A stretch of DNA of 64,000 nucleotides. It comes from Bacteroidota bacterium. Lineage in GTDB: Bacteria > Bacteroidota > Bacteroidia > B-17B0 > Aurantibacillaceae. The stretch is taken from NCBI GenBank assembly GCA_030692515.1, contig JAUXZS010000020.1:434001-498000 (forward strand), read 5' to 3'. The notes beneath the pieces were generated by a model. That model ran no database searches. It was given only the letters and a program-made list of their open reading frames with translations, and was not told the origin of the DNA. Of the stretch, positions 36,001 through 44,889 are shown one piece after another. Position 1 is the stretch's first letter, and each line of letters begins with the position of its first letter. The position numbers and the translations under genes are program-made.

Positions 36001-36259
36001 GAATAGAAAAAATTATATTATCAACTAATCCCTCGTTAGTTGTAATATTATGGAATTGCTTACCATCAAACTTTGATACACCGCCGCCATTGGTTCCAAA
36101 CCACATATAACCTTTTCTATCTTGGCAAACTGAAAGAACTTGTGATTGTGCTAATCCATCTTCAACATTATAATTTTTAAAATTGTGCGTTTGAGAAAAT
36201 AGGTTCCAGCTAATTAACGCTAAAATAAAAACAAAAATATTTTTTGATATAAAATTCAT
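33020..36259 (-). CDS. Propeller sensor protein with SpoIIE (PP2C) phosphatase output
   Basis: 1079 residues from the ATG at 36259, which gives a clean signal peptide (MNFISKNIFVFILALISWNLFSQ); an in-frame ATG at 36286 adds nine residues and is less likely. The periplasmic part is a two-component-regulator propeller (about 25-650) with blades such as GYMWFGTNGGGVSKFDGKQF and NNIWFGTLQNGVIFY, followed by a Y_Y_Y domain (about 690-755, LPPGKYTFKVKAMNNDGFWN). One membrane segment (about 762-784) leads to a coiled coil (LENEVNERTKELRDEKEKVE) and a SpoIIE/PP2C serine phosphatase domain (about 850-1079). The metal-binding motifs are present: DIVSGDFFW, ADCTGHGVPGAFMS and CIYLFSDGFADQFGG. It should sense an envelope signal and dephosphorylate an anti-anti-sigma or similar regulator. 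It follows the two T9SS genes with 65 bases between, where a weak terminator-like hairpin lies. Confidence 0.9.
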   Translation of the reverse strand: MNFISKNIFVFILALISWNLFSQTHNFKNYNVEDGLAQSQVLSVCQDRKGYMWFGTNGGGVSKFDGKQFHNITTNEGLVDNIIFSILEVNDKELLFGTSKGLSCYDGIRITNFNEKQGLKNPLIYKLVNDGHKTFIGTQEGVYLFENNKITPFEIDAELSKSSVYTIFIDKKNNIWFGTLQNGVIFYNVNTKEIKHFKTTDGLNGDYVFSISQKENNDILIGTEFGLNIINSNFNITKANEIPGNDNFSINCLIPTKSTNEFYLGTHSEGIKKFNFNSKKITAQYNKSNGLTNNPIQCLFIDRENNLWIGTNGSGVFKYFNDKIVSYSKTNGFTENYINSVATDNNNNIWVGLKKNGLVRISNTGLTKYLFDIKHPQALCDNDVNAILPLANGRILFGTSDGLCYFENETINTIQTSDFNHKYIFSLYEDSEKHIWIGTTEGVYKLIGNEITKETSIEKYKKDVGQFSIFFTLEDKQKRKWFGTEKGLIQLDGNKSKIFNKENKFISSLMVCGVVDEKKNIWFGTEEGLYLYDYIAFKKIGKTYGVNSAFINLLQIDNNNQLIIGTNNGIDILDLNSFYKRKSFAKHLGKDDGLISLESNFNASCKDRKGRILIGTINGLEIYDSKLNTVNLAEPKTRISDIKLFFGEEDILKYSESVDSITLLPKNLILPFSKNNLTFQFIGISLVAPEKVLYQYQLEGLGEDWTPAVSLTEATYPSLPPGKYTFKVKAMNNDGFWNKEPTVFSFEILPPWYKTWWFYLICIATLIGSITLYNYTKTKKLIADKVKLENEVNERTKELRDEKEKVEVINKDVIQKKAEIEHKNIEITDSIKYAKNIQEALLPSLFETENAIGNCFILYMPKDIVSGDFFWFYQIENKQFIAAADCTGHGVPGAFMSIIGNTLLNQIVEQKKIHNPGDILLELHKGVKIALNQTNQDSERRDGMDIALCVIDLNTNVIEYSGANRPLWIYRKNKNFELEVIKPNKFPIGGIEFETNRAYTQHSVEVFEDDCIYLFSDGFADQFGGPRGKKFMIANMQQLLLKNIDFPMSVQKKNIKSTFDSWKHDLEQVDDVCVIGIRI

Positions 36260-36274
36260 TATAGTTTTAATAAT

Positions 36275-36305
36275 AAAAGCCAACACTTTTAATAGGCTGG
36301 CTTTT
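36275..36305 (-). terminator. Weak terminator or attenuator between the T9SS gene and the SpoIIE sensor
   Basis: AAAAGCCA (36275-36282) pairs with TGGCTTTT (36298-36305). Read on the minus strand, this is an 8-bp stem with a 15-base loop and a T-rich tail (TTTTATTATT). It would separate the upstream genes from the phosphatase gene or reduce its expression. Confidence 0.45.
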
Positions 36306-36324
36306 AAAACTTTTAAATATTATT

Positions 36325-38985
36325 TTATTTTGTAATAATCAATTTAGTGGTAATTTCAGAAGTGTTAATTCTAATTTTAATAAAGTAAACACCTGATTCT
36401 AATTCTCCTAAATCTGTTTTTATACTCACGTCAGTTTCCTGTTGATAAAATGATGGCAAAATAGTTTTAATTTTTTTCCCTAAAATATCGCAAATTTCAA
36501 CAGTAATATTTGCCGCTTGATTTAATTCAAATTCAAGATTAATTATTCCATTTGTTGGATTTGGATATAGACTAATTTTATTTTTATCAAGAAAAATTTT
36601 ATTTATACCAACAAAATTATAGATAGGATTAATTTTAGCAGAATCAACCACAAAATCAAGATTAGTAAATTCTGAATTGGTTAATGTAATTACTCTATGG
36701 TAAGTTGTATTTGTATCTAAGCCTGGAATATCAACTAAAATAAAATAATCTTCGTTTGCTTGATTTACTGGAAAACCAGATAAAGTAAATTGACCAGAAG
36801 CATTTGTTCTTGATTGAGCTGTAATATCGCCACCAGGATTGCGTCCGCCTTTTACACTCACTCCTTTTATTGGAGCACCTGGAACAAGAATGCCATTGCC
36901 TTTTTGACCATACCCTATCCCCTCGGTAATTTGACCAGACAAAACACCCGTGCCTGGCCCTAAATTTGTTAGAGGAATAACATTAATATTTTGAGTAGAA
37001 GTAATTACACAACCATGATTAATTACGCCTGCATTAAACCATGATATAGCATTTGGAGAATAAGTAGTTTGTAACGTACTATTAGTTGGCATGCATTGAA
37101 TAATATAACTATTAGAATTGATAGAAGAGAACGTAAATGTTCCTGTTGGAGATAAAGGTTGAGAAGTGATAGAATCGAACTTAGTTAGAAACGACTCAAA
37201 TTTATATAAAACTACATCTCCGGCAACAGGATTAATTGTATTTGTAGTTACTTGTCCGATTAAATTTTTTGATGGATTAACTGTAATGGAAGCTGTAACA
37301 CAACTAGTAGGTGTTATGCAACCTCCATTTGCTCTAACATAATATTGTGTATTAGTTGTTGGAGAAACGACAATAGAAGTTCCTAAACCTAATGTTGATG
37401 AACCACAAGCCACATCACTCCAATACCAATTTGTTGCTGAATTTAATGTTCCTGATAAACTTAAAGTATAAGATTTTCCTTCACAAATTGTTGCATTAGT
37501 GGTGCTAAGTGTTGGTGTAGTAGGACTAATACACTGGCTATATTTTGCAAAGAAAATATCATTCTGACCATAAACATTTACTGTATTTGTAGTGGCAGAA
37601 AAATCAAAATCAATTGGAGCGCGATAAGTTCCAGCTAAAATGATATCATTATTAACATCAACTTTAATTGAAAAGGCCACATTTCCGGAATTTGAGCCAC
37701 CGCCCAATTGGTTTGCAAAAATAAAATCGCCTGAAGGAGAGTATTTTGATAAAAATATATCTGAACTTGAAACTGTAACTGCAGTGTAATTTACAGTTCC
37801 AGTTAACGAATAATCTAAGTCTACCGTATCAGTAAACGCTCCGCATAAATATATGTTATCTTGCGAATCTAATGTAATATTATAAGCAATAAGATCACCA
37901 ACGCCACCAGTACATTTTGCCCATAAAAAATTTCCATTGCTGCCAGAATATTTGGCTATATAAGAATCGTTAGTTCCAGTGCCTACTTTACTTAAAGTAT
38001 ACGTACCTATAGGATCGAAATTGACAACTGGACTTTGAAGATTTCCTGTAATAAGAACATCTCCTGCGGAAGTTAGTTTAATTCTATAGCCTTGGTCTTT
38101 ATTAGCACCTCCAAAAGATTTGGCCCAAATATAATTTCCGGTTGATGAATATTTAGCAATATAGATATCTTCTTGCCCAACTGAAACTAAGGTTGCAGTT
38201 GCAGCGCTTGGGTCAAAATCGATGACATCCGTTATAGCCCCAGTAACAAATACATTTCCAGAAGCATCTTCTGAAACACCATAGGCTACATCATTATCTA
38301 GAGAATTACCAATATGATTTACCCATGAAAAATTTCCGGCATTATCGTACTTTAATAAATAACCGTCGTTATTACTAATGCCAGCTGCCAGCGTGTATGT
38401 TGCTGCAGACGCATCGAAATCAACTACTCCATCAAAATCTCCTGCAATAAAAATATCGCCAGCTGCATTTACATGCATATTGTTCGAATTAACTGCAATA
38501 GCAGACCCTCCCCCTATACCTTTAGCCCAAGTAAAAGTACCGGCAGATGTATATTTCGCAATAAAAATATCGGCCACAGATGTTAAGGAAGTTGTGCTAA
38601 CAGATGGGTCAAAATCTATATCTCCATTAAAATTTCCTGTTAAATAAACATTGTTTGATGCATCAATTCTGATATTACTTCCAACTGATGTTCCTGAACC
38701 TTCGTGTACATGAGCCCATACCAATGCTCCAGAAGAATTATATTTTGCGAAAAAAGCCTTCGAGGAAGCGGTAAGCGTATAAGTCCCCGGCCCTGGATCA
38801 AAATCAAGGGTTGAATTAATCTCGCCTGTTATATAGACATTACCGGCTGCATCAACCTCCGAGCTACTTATAGCTTCATTTACTGCAGAGCCAAAACCGT
38901 AAACCCAAGAAAGGTTTAATGTTGTTTGTGAAAAACAATTAGCAATAATAATTGTAGATAAAATGAGGAATAATCTTTTTTTCAT
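36325..38985 (-). CDS. T9SS surface protein with SBBP-like propeller and shared C-terminal module
   Basis: 886 residues, signal peptide 1-19 (ending NCFSQ). Residues about 20-490 are repeats of the form GNVYITGEINSTLDFDPGPGTYTLT and AFFAKYNSSGALVWA, an SBBP-like propeller. An Ig-like segment (about 490-570) precedes a C-terminal module of about 220 residues with ITEGIGYGQKGNG, PGAPIKGVSVKGGRNPGG and DIPGLDTNTTYHRVITL, then the T9SS sorting domain (LYPNPTNGIINLEFEL). The module is almost identical to that of the gene at 38991-41582 immediately upstream. It begins only 5 bases after that gene ends, so both are one transcription unit. The module may be a carboxypeptidase-regulatory-like beta-sandwich (ASGQFTLSGFPVNQANEDYF). 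Confidence 0.88.
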   Translation of the reverse strand: MKKRLFLILSTIIIANCFSQTTLNLSWVYGFGSAVNEAISSSEVDAAGNVYITGEINSTLDFDPGPGTYTLTASSKAFFAKYNSSGALVWAHVHEGSGTSVGSNIRIDASNNVYLTGNFNGDIDFDPSVSTTSLTSVADIFIAKYTSAGTFTWAKGIGGGSAIAVNSNNMHVNAAGDIFIAGDFDGVVDFDASAATYTLAAGISNNDGYLLKYDNAGNFSWVNHIGNSLDNDVAYGVSEDASGNVFVTGAITDVIDFDPSAATATLVSVGQEDIYIAKYSSTGNYIWAKSFGGANKDQGYRIKLTSAGDVLITGNLQSPVVNFDPIGTYTLSKVGTGTNDSYIAKYSGSNGNFLWAKCTGGVGDLIAYNITLDSQDNIYLCGAFTDTVDLDYSLTGTVNYTAVTVSSSDIFLSKYSPSGDFIFANQLGGGSNSGNVAFSIKVDVNNDIILAGTYRAPIDFDFSATTNTVNVYGQNDIFFAKYSQCISPTTPTLSTTNATICEGKSYTLSLSGTLNSATNWYWSDVACGSSTLGLGTSIVVSPTTNTQYYVRANGGCITPTSCVTASITVNPSKNLIGQVTTNTINPVAGDVVLYKFESFLTKFDSITSQPLSPTGTFTFSSINSNSYIIQCMPTNSTLQTTYSPNAISWFNAGVINHGCVITSTQNINVIPLTNLGPGTGVLSGQITEGIGYGQKGNGILVPGAPIKGVSVKGGRNPGGDITAQSRTNASGQFTLSGFPVNQANEDYFILVDIPGLDTNTTYHRVITLTNSEFTNLDFVVDSAKINPIYNFVGINKIFLDKNKISLYPNPTNGIINLEFELNQAANITVEICDILGKKIKTILPSFYQQETDVSIKTDLGELESGVYFIKIRINTSEITTKLIITK

Positions 38986-38990
38986 AGTTA

Positions 38991-41582
38991 CTACTTAGTT
39001 AAAATAATTTTTGATATTCTTTCGCTTTCACCAATAGAGATTTTTATAAAATACACACCAGATGTAATATCGTTTAAATTTGCATTTAATTTAATCTCGT
39101 TTTCGTTTTGATAAGTTGATGGTAATATTGTTTTAACTATTCGGCCAAAAACATCACAAACCTCAACCTTTACGCTAGTTGGTCGACCTAATTCAAACTC
39201 AATATTAATATAGCCATTTGTTGGATTTGGGAATAATTTAACTTTGTTTTTATCAAAGGTAATTTCTTTTACACCTACAAAATTATTTATAGGATTAACT
39301 TTAGCAGAATCAACTACAAAATCAAGATTAGTAAATTGAGAGTTACTTAACGTAATTACTCTATGATAAGTTGTGTTTGTATCTAACCCTGGAATATCAA
39401 CTAAAACAAAATAATCTTCGTTTGGTTGATTTACTGGAAAGCCAGATAACGTATATTGCCCTGCCGCATTAGTTCTCGACTGAGCAGTAATATCACCACC
39501 CGGATTTCTTCCTCCCTTCACACTTACACCCTTTATTGGAGCACCAGGAACAAGACTGCTAAATCCCTTCTGTCCATATCCGATCCCCTCTGTAATTACA
39601 CCAGAAAGAATCCCTGGACCTGTACCCAAATTTGTTAAAGGAATAACATTGATGTTTTGTGAACTACTATTTATACAACCATGTGTTAATACAAAAGCGT
39701 TTTGCCAACTTATTGCGTTATTACCATACGTTATTTGCAAACTTGAAGCGCTTGGAATACATTTAATAATATATGTTCCGGAATCAATTGTTGTAAAAGT
39801 ATAATCTCCACTTGCGTTTGTTGAAACATAAGTTACAGAATCAAACTTAGTTAAAACTGGTTCGTATTTGTATAAAACTACGTCTCCAATAACCGGCAAA
39901 GCTGTAGCCGTTGTTACGGCACCACTGATATTTTTAGAAGAAAAAACCGATAAACTAACAGTATTACTATTGGCTACACAATTATTTATATCCTTTATTT
40001 GAAGAAAGTAATTATAAACTCCTGGATTTGTAACACCAACTAAAATATTTTGAGTAGAATAAGTTCCTGAACTAAAAATTGGAGTTTGTGTCCACGAATA
40101 TGTAATCGTTCCAATTGCATTTACATTAGTTGATGTAATTTGGAACGGAGTATTTTGACATGCCGTTGGAGGTGCATTAATTGTTGATGAAACAGAATAA
40201 ACGTTAGGCAACATTTTTAAAGTGTCTTTTTGAGTGCCAGAAATAGCAATTAAACCAAGAGTATGAGTTCCTGCTGTTGTAAATTGAAACGTAAAACTGT
40301 TGGCGGTACTGGCGTAATAGTTATTATCTTTAATCCACCTAACAGAATCAGAATTTAAACTGGTACTTACAACAGTATAAGAAGTGTTTAAACAAAGTTG
40401 ATTGGCAAGTGTAAAACTTGCAACAGGAGGAATAAATTTATAGATAAAAGTTCCAAACTCATGGGGAGTCTGAAAATTACTGATATAATTGCCCGTATAA
40501 ATAAGTTCAGAATTAAGTTTATTTAAACGAAATGTATTTGGATCGCTATGTTCTTTACCAATGTCTGTAACCGAATTAATTTCAGTTGTAAATGATGTGC
40601 CAGCAAGGTAACGAACCGTTGGTCTATTTGTACTCGTAACGGAATACCAAATAGATTTACGGTGTTTTTTTAAGCTGGTAACTTTGCCAATAGTTAATGG
40701 GATTAACTGCGTAAACGTAGTGCCATTTGGTGTTTTATATATTGCATATGAACCATCACCATCTTCAATAGCAAAATATAATTCGTTATTTAAAGTATCT
40801 GCAGCAACCATTCTAAAAGAACCAACATTGGTTGTATAACTTGTTACTTCATTAAATGTTACACCGTTGGTGCTAGCAAATAATGCTCCATACGAAGTTG
40901 AAACATCAGTGCCTGAAACATACAATACATTATTAAAAACAAAGGATAACGAAATGTAATTTAATGGTATTGACAAGTTATTTGTATTTGAAAATCCAAC
41001 TTGATTATAATGCTTTTTAAAAATGCTCGTTTTCATATAGGCCGAATCAACAAACACTAATAACGAATCATGATTTGAAAGAGGGCTAAAGAAACACATA
41101 TTTTCAACGCCATCATGGAAATCAAGCGTTGGATAAGCCATTTGCTCATAACTTACGGCATTATTTGAGGTGTTTAATTTAAATACAGAAAAACTATTTG
41201 TAAGTACACTATTATTTAACTTCCCGCCTAAAAATGTATAAGAAACATTAGGTGTCGAAGTTGTAATGGTTGCTTCCCCTTTAAAACCATAATCATCAGC
41301 TGGACGAGTATAATTAATTGGGCTAAAGATTGATGTTGTTGGATTAAAAACAGCAAGATAGGAATTTCTTAAGCTTGAATTAAATGAATTTATTGTATCA
41401 CCACTTAAAAATAGTTTTGAATTGCGAACTACTAAATTACTTTGTTCAAAATAATTTGGCGGAGAAACTGCAGTTGTGTTATAAAGTGTGTCCCACCTAT
41501 CTGGCGGGGTTTGAGATTTACAAACGAAAAATAAATTAGTAAAAATTAAAACTAAACTAAATTGTAAAATTGTTTTTTTCAT
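38991..41582 (-). CDS. T9SS surface protein, paralogue sharing the C-terminal module
   Basis: 863 residues from the ATG at 41582, which gives the signal peptide MKKTILQFSLVLIFTNLFFV; an in-frame ATG 30 bases upstream adds an implausible tail. The N-terminal half (about 25-390) is a propeller-like region without a strong family signature; phrases such as LFASTNGVTFNEVTSY and YAIYKTPNGTTFTQL recall BNR-type blades. PKD-like or Ig-like parts follow (about 395-550: SFTLANQLCLNTSYTVVS, then INAPPTACQNTPFQIT). The module of about 220 residues (GAVTTATALPVIGDVVLYKYEP to NPINNFVG) and T9SS sorting domain (LFPNPTNGYINIEFELG) closely match those of the downstream gene. The different N-terminal halves on a common C-terminus suggest domain shuffling onto one export and anchoring module. 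Confidence 0.87.
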   Translation of the reverse strand: MKKTILQFSLVLIFTNLFFVCKSQTPPDRWDTLYNTTAVSPPNYFEQSNLVVRNSKLFLSGDTINSFNSSLRNSYLAVFNPTTSIFSPINYTRPADDYGFKGEATITTSTPNVSYTFLGGKLNNSVLTNSFSVFKLNTSNNAVSYEQMAYPTLDFHDGVENMCFFSPLSNHDSLLVFVDSAYMKTSIFKKHYNQVGFSNTNNLSIPLNYISLSFVFNNVLYVSGTDVSTSYGALFASTNGVTFNEVTSYTTNVGSFRMVAADTLNNELYFAIEDGDGSYAIYKTPNGTTFTQLIPLTIGKVTSLKKHRKSIWYSVTSTNRPTVRYLAGTSFTTEINSVTDIGKEHSDPNTFRLNKLNSELIYTGNYISNFQTPHEFGTFIYKFIPPVASFTLANQLCLNTSYTVVSTSLNSDSVRWIKDNNYYASTANSFTFQFTTAGTHTLGLIAISGTQKDTLKMLPNVYSVSSTINAPPTACQNTPFQITSTNVNAIGTITYSWTQTPIFSSGTYSTQNILVGVTNPGVYNYFLQIKDINNCVANSNTVSLSVFSSKNISGAVTTATALPVIGDVVLYKYEPVLTKFDSVTYVSTNASGDYTFTTIDSGTYIIKCIPSASSLQITYGNNAISWQNAFVLTHGCINSSSQNINVIPLTNLGTGPGILSGVITEGIGYGQKGFSSLVPGAPIKGVSVKGGRNPGGDITAQSRTNAAGQYTLSGFPVNQPNEDYFVLVDIPGLDTNTTYHRVITLSNSQFTNLDFVVDSAKVNPINNFVGVKEITFDKNKVKLFPNPTNGYINIEFELGRPTSVKVEVCDVFGRIVKTILPSTYQNENEIKLNANLNDITSGVYFIKISIGESERISKIILTK

Positions 41583-41715
41583 GCTTTTAAAATTGTAACA
41601 CGAAATTAACAAAATCTAGCTAAAAATGAAGACAAAATTACTATCAATTATAATTTATTTTAAAGCCATATAGTGCTAGAAATCATTAACTTAAACATTA
41701 ATTAATGTAAAAAGA

Positions 41716-44700
41716 CTAATTAAAAGTTTTCAGCAAAACAAAAGCAGCCCAATAATATGGTTGAGGATATCTACTTTTTACAATTTGTTGAGCTTGTTTA
41801 AATGATAGTTCAACATTTTGAGTTTCAGAATAATTCTTATAAAACTCTGTCATTAATAATTCAGTTGCAAAATCATCTACCGGCCACAAACTCATAATAA
41901 TATTTTTGGCACCAGCAATTGTAAATGAGCGCTGCAATCCGGCAACTCCTTCACTACCCATTTCATCGCCCAAACCAGTTTGGCAAGCAGATAAAACAAC
42001 TATATCTGTATTTGACAAATTTAGAAAGGATGCTTCCTGAGCGGTTAAAACACCATCGTTTTCGGAATTTATATTTAGAGAATCTGCTGTGGATGGACCT
42101 GCCCCCGCCAATATTAAACCCGATCGCAACAATGAATTTTGTTTTAGAGTTGAATTATTAAATCCCAAAAATAATTTGTCATCATTGTCGATATCTTTCA
42201 AATAAAAGCCATGGGTTGCTATATGTAAAATTTTTGGTGAATTAACCTTTCGCAAATTTTCTTCGCTGGCAAATTGCTCAGTGAAACTGACAGTTTTCCA
42301 ATTTTTAGAATTTAAGTTTTTTGCAATTTTCTCAACCTCGGTTTTTGTTCCCGGAAGTTTGGATAGATTAGTTAAACCATATCGTTTTGCTACTAATTGT
42401 TTTGACTCAACGACATTATTAGACTTCGCTTTCTTAAAATCATAATCATAGTCGGGATATCCGAATAAAGATGCTGTTAAATTTTTATTCAAATTATCGT
42501 TAGCGTTTTTGGAAATAGATCCAAGATTTGAAATCTGATATATTTCATAATCATCAATTAAATATTTTTTACTTTCTGGATTATACAAACTTAAAAAACT
42601 TAATTTATGGAACAACCCATCAGAGCTAATATAAATTCGTTTTATCCCTTTTAAAGATTTTTCCAAAGGTTTAATAAATGCGTTATAACTTAAACTATCT
42701 TTTACTTGTTCGTCGATACATCTTAAATAATTCTTAAATTGAACATCTTCTAATTCGTCGCCGTTTTTGTAAATAATAAAATCGGGCTGTGTTAATTTAT
42801 TTTTTATAACCAACATACCATATTTAATTACACCCTCAGAATCATTAACTATTTCATTTACTTTAAATATTTCAATTGCAGCTTCATCATCATTTAAGTT
42901 TTGTTTAACTAGATCAAATGTGGTATTAGTTGTTGATATCAAATTTTTTAATTTAGATTTTAATTTAGCCTCCAAGTCTGAAGCCTTTTTATACAGCTCA
43001 TTATTATCTATTGCTGCATCAGCAGACTTATAATTATTTAATAATTCTGTTTTTACACTTAGCCAATTTTGATAAATTGACTTCATATCGGCATCATTAC
43101 TGTTTTCAATTTCTTTTTTTAATTGAGCCGATCTGTTCGCCAGCATAGATTTTAATTGTAACTGATACCTCAAAGCACGCTTTAAATATTCTCCAAAATC
43201 TTTAGTTGGTTTACTTAATTTATAGTTGATTAAATACACGTTATAACTTTCAAAAGCCGGGCTGATAAATTGAAGATAATCCATTTGATTTTCTTCGCTC
43301 ATAGAATTGAAATAACTATTTATTTGTGCCGAATAATAGTCTAAACATTCAAAATATAAAGGAGTTGCTTCTTCAAAACGACTTTGAATCGAATACACCT
43401 CGGCCAAAGACAATTGGGCTTGCGCAAACAATTCATGCTTACGTCCTAAATTTCTTTCCACCAAAAACAAAGCTTCTTTTAAATTTTTCTCCGCTTTCTG
43501 AAGCTGTCTTGTTTTCAAGTATAGACCAACGGATGAAATTAAATAAGCAGAATAGCGGTAATGATTTTTTCCAACACTTAATTCAATAATATTGAGGGCT
43601 TGTATTTTATACTCCTCAGCTTTATCATAATTCTTATTGTGCAAATAACAAATTGAAAGGCTATTTAAAGAGTTCCCGTAACTTTGGTGATTTTCGCCTA
43701 CAACTATTTGATAAATTTCTTTTGCTTTTAAATTATATTCAAGAGCTTCTTTAAAATTACCCGAATCAAAATAAACATTTGCTAGGTTTGATAACGCATT
43801 CGCATAATTTTCAGTTTTATCGCCATAACGCTCTCTTCTAATCTCCAATGCAGTAATTAATAACTCCGAAGCTTCACCGTATCTTCCTAACATCCTTAAT
43901 AAATCTGCTTTATTACTTAATGTACTACAATAAGGTTCAGTTTTAGTTTCATTATTAGCTTTACGAATTTCTAAAGAATTATTATAACAATCTTCAGCCA
44001 ATTTAAACTGACTAGTATTTTTATAACAGAGCGCCGAATTATTTTCGATTGTTGCTAAAATATCCCTATCTCTCAACTTATATTTAAAATACAATGCCTT
44101 AGCGTTTTTTAAATTACTTATTCCAAGATTATATTCTCCAACTTCTCTATAAACATCGCCAAGGTTTGACAATTGAATGACATGACCGAGCGTATCACCT
44201 AAAAGAAGCAATTTATTTTCATTAATTAAATTATTATAAATATCTATAGCCTCTTTATAATTGCCGGTATTTTGATAAATAATAGCGTTACAATTTAACA
44301 AGCCAACGTAGCGTGTATTATTTTCGCCATCTAAAGTTTTATAATAAAACAACAAAGCATCTACATATGGTTTTGCTTCCTTATATTTTTCAATATCAAT
44401 TAATAAGCGTGTGTAGTCATAAAAAATGCCGGTATACTCCCTGCTTGACTGGCCATATATGGCAGCCATACCAGACATACATTTAGCATAATATTTTTCA
44501 GCCTCCAATAATTTATTTAAATTTTGATTTAAATACGCTAAGTTTAATTCTACTATATGTTTTAAGGTTGTATCGGCAGCTAGCAAAGAGTATTTATATG
44601 AATTTAAATAATTCTCCTCGGCCTTTTCGAATTTAGAATCATTATAATAATTATTTGCAAGCAAACTATATAGTTGCGTACTATTATCTGGAAACTGACT

Positions 44701-44865
44701 TAATTGGTTTTTATATTTTAAAAGAAAAAATTCAGCTTCATTAATTGAAATTGGAATATCACTTTCGATTTTGGCATTTAAGGCGCTCCAATCCTTTTGA
44801 TAAGTTTGGGCTCTTAAACAATTAATAAACAGAATAAAGATTATTATTTCTAATTTTGATTTCAC
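41716..44865 (-). CDS. Exported TPR-CHAT protein (caspase-like peptidase domain)
   Basis: 1049 residues. An N-terminal signal segment (KLEIIIFILFINCLRAQ) is followed by about a dozen tetratricopeptide repeats (residues about 60-500, e.g. ALSNLANVYFDSGNFKEALEYNLKAKEIY), a helical connector (about 500-680) and a C-terminal CHAT domain (about 690-1049). CHAT belongs to the caspase/separase clan; the His-Cys dyad is visible as H885 in ILHIATHGFYLKD and C961 in VVLSACQTGLGD. The conserved GVAGLQRSFTIAGAKNIIMSLWPVDD also fits. It is a likely active protease, perhaps regulated by partner binding to the TPRs. The export signal sets it apart from cytoplasmic CRISPR- or gasdermin-linked TPR-CHAT proteins. 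It lies 133 bases upstream of the two T9SS genes on the same strand and is divergent from the ArsC-like gene. Substrate unknown. Confidence 0.9.
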   Translation of the reverse strand: MKSKLEIIIFILFINCLRAQTYQKDWSALNAKIESDIPISINEAEFFLLKYKNQLSQFPDNSTQLYSLLANNYYNDSKFEKAEENYLNSYKYSLLAADTTLKHIVELNLAYLNQNLNKLLEAEKYYAKCMSGMAAIYGQSSREYTGIFYDYTRLLIDIEKYKEAKPYVDALLFYYKTLDGENNTRYVGLLNCNAIIYQNTGNYKEAIDIYNNLINENKLLLLGDTLGHVIQLSNLGDVYREVGEYNLGISNLKNAKALYFKYKLRDRDILATIENNSALCYKNTSQFKLAEDCYNNSLEIRKANNETKTEPYCSTLSNKADLLRMLGRYGEASELLITALEIRRERYGDKTENYANALSNLANVYFDSGNFKEALEYNLKAKEIYQIVVGENHQSYGNSLNSLSICYLHNKNYDKAEEYKIQALNIIELSVGKNHYRYSAYLISSVGLYLKTRQLQKAEKNLKEALFLVERNLGRKHELFAQAQLSLAEVYSIQSRFEEATPLYFECLDYYSAQINSYFNSMSEENQMDYLQFISPAFESYNVYLINYKLSKPTKDFGEYLKRALRYQLQLKSMLANRSAQLKKEIENSNDADMKSIYQNWLSVKTELLNNYKSADAAIDNNELYKKASDLEAKLKSKLKNLISTTNTTFDLVKQNLNDDEAAIEIFKVNEIVNDSEGVIKYGMLVIKNKLTQPDFIIYKNGDELEDVQFKNYLRCIDEQVKDSLSYNAFIKPLEKSLKGIKRIYISSDGLFHKLSFLSLYNPESKKYLIDDYEIYQISNLGSISKNANDNLNKNLTASLFGYPDYDYDFKKAKSNNVVESKQLVAKRYGLTNLSKLPGTKTEVEKIAKNLNSKNWKTVSFTEQFASEENLRKVNSPKILHIATHGFYLKDIDNDDKLFLGFNNSTLKQNSLLRSGLILAGAGPSTADSLNINSENDGVLTAQEASFLNLSNTDIVVLSACQTGLGDEMGSEGVAGLQRSFTIAGAKNIIMSLWPVDDFATELLMTEFYKNYSETQNVELSFKQAQQIVKSRYPQPYYWAAFVLLKTFN

Positions 44866-44889
44866 ATATCAAATTTAACCAAAGTTTTT

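Noticed and set aside
41716-44865. Type III-E-like CRISPR-Csx29 locus
   Set aside because: There is a CHAT protein but no Cas gene, no CRISPR array and an export signal instead.
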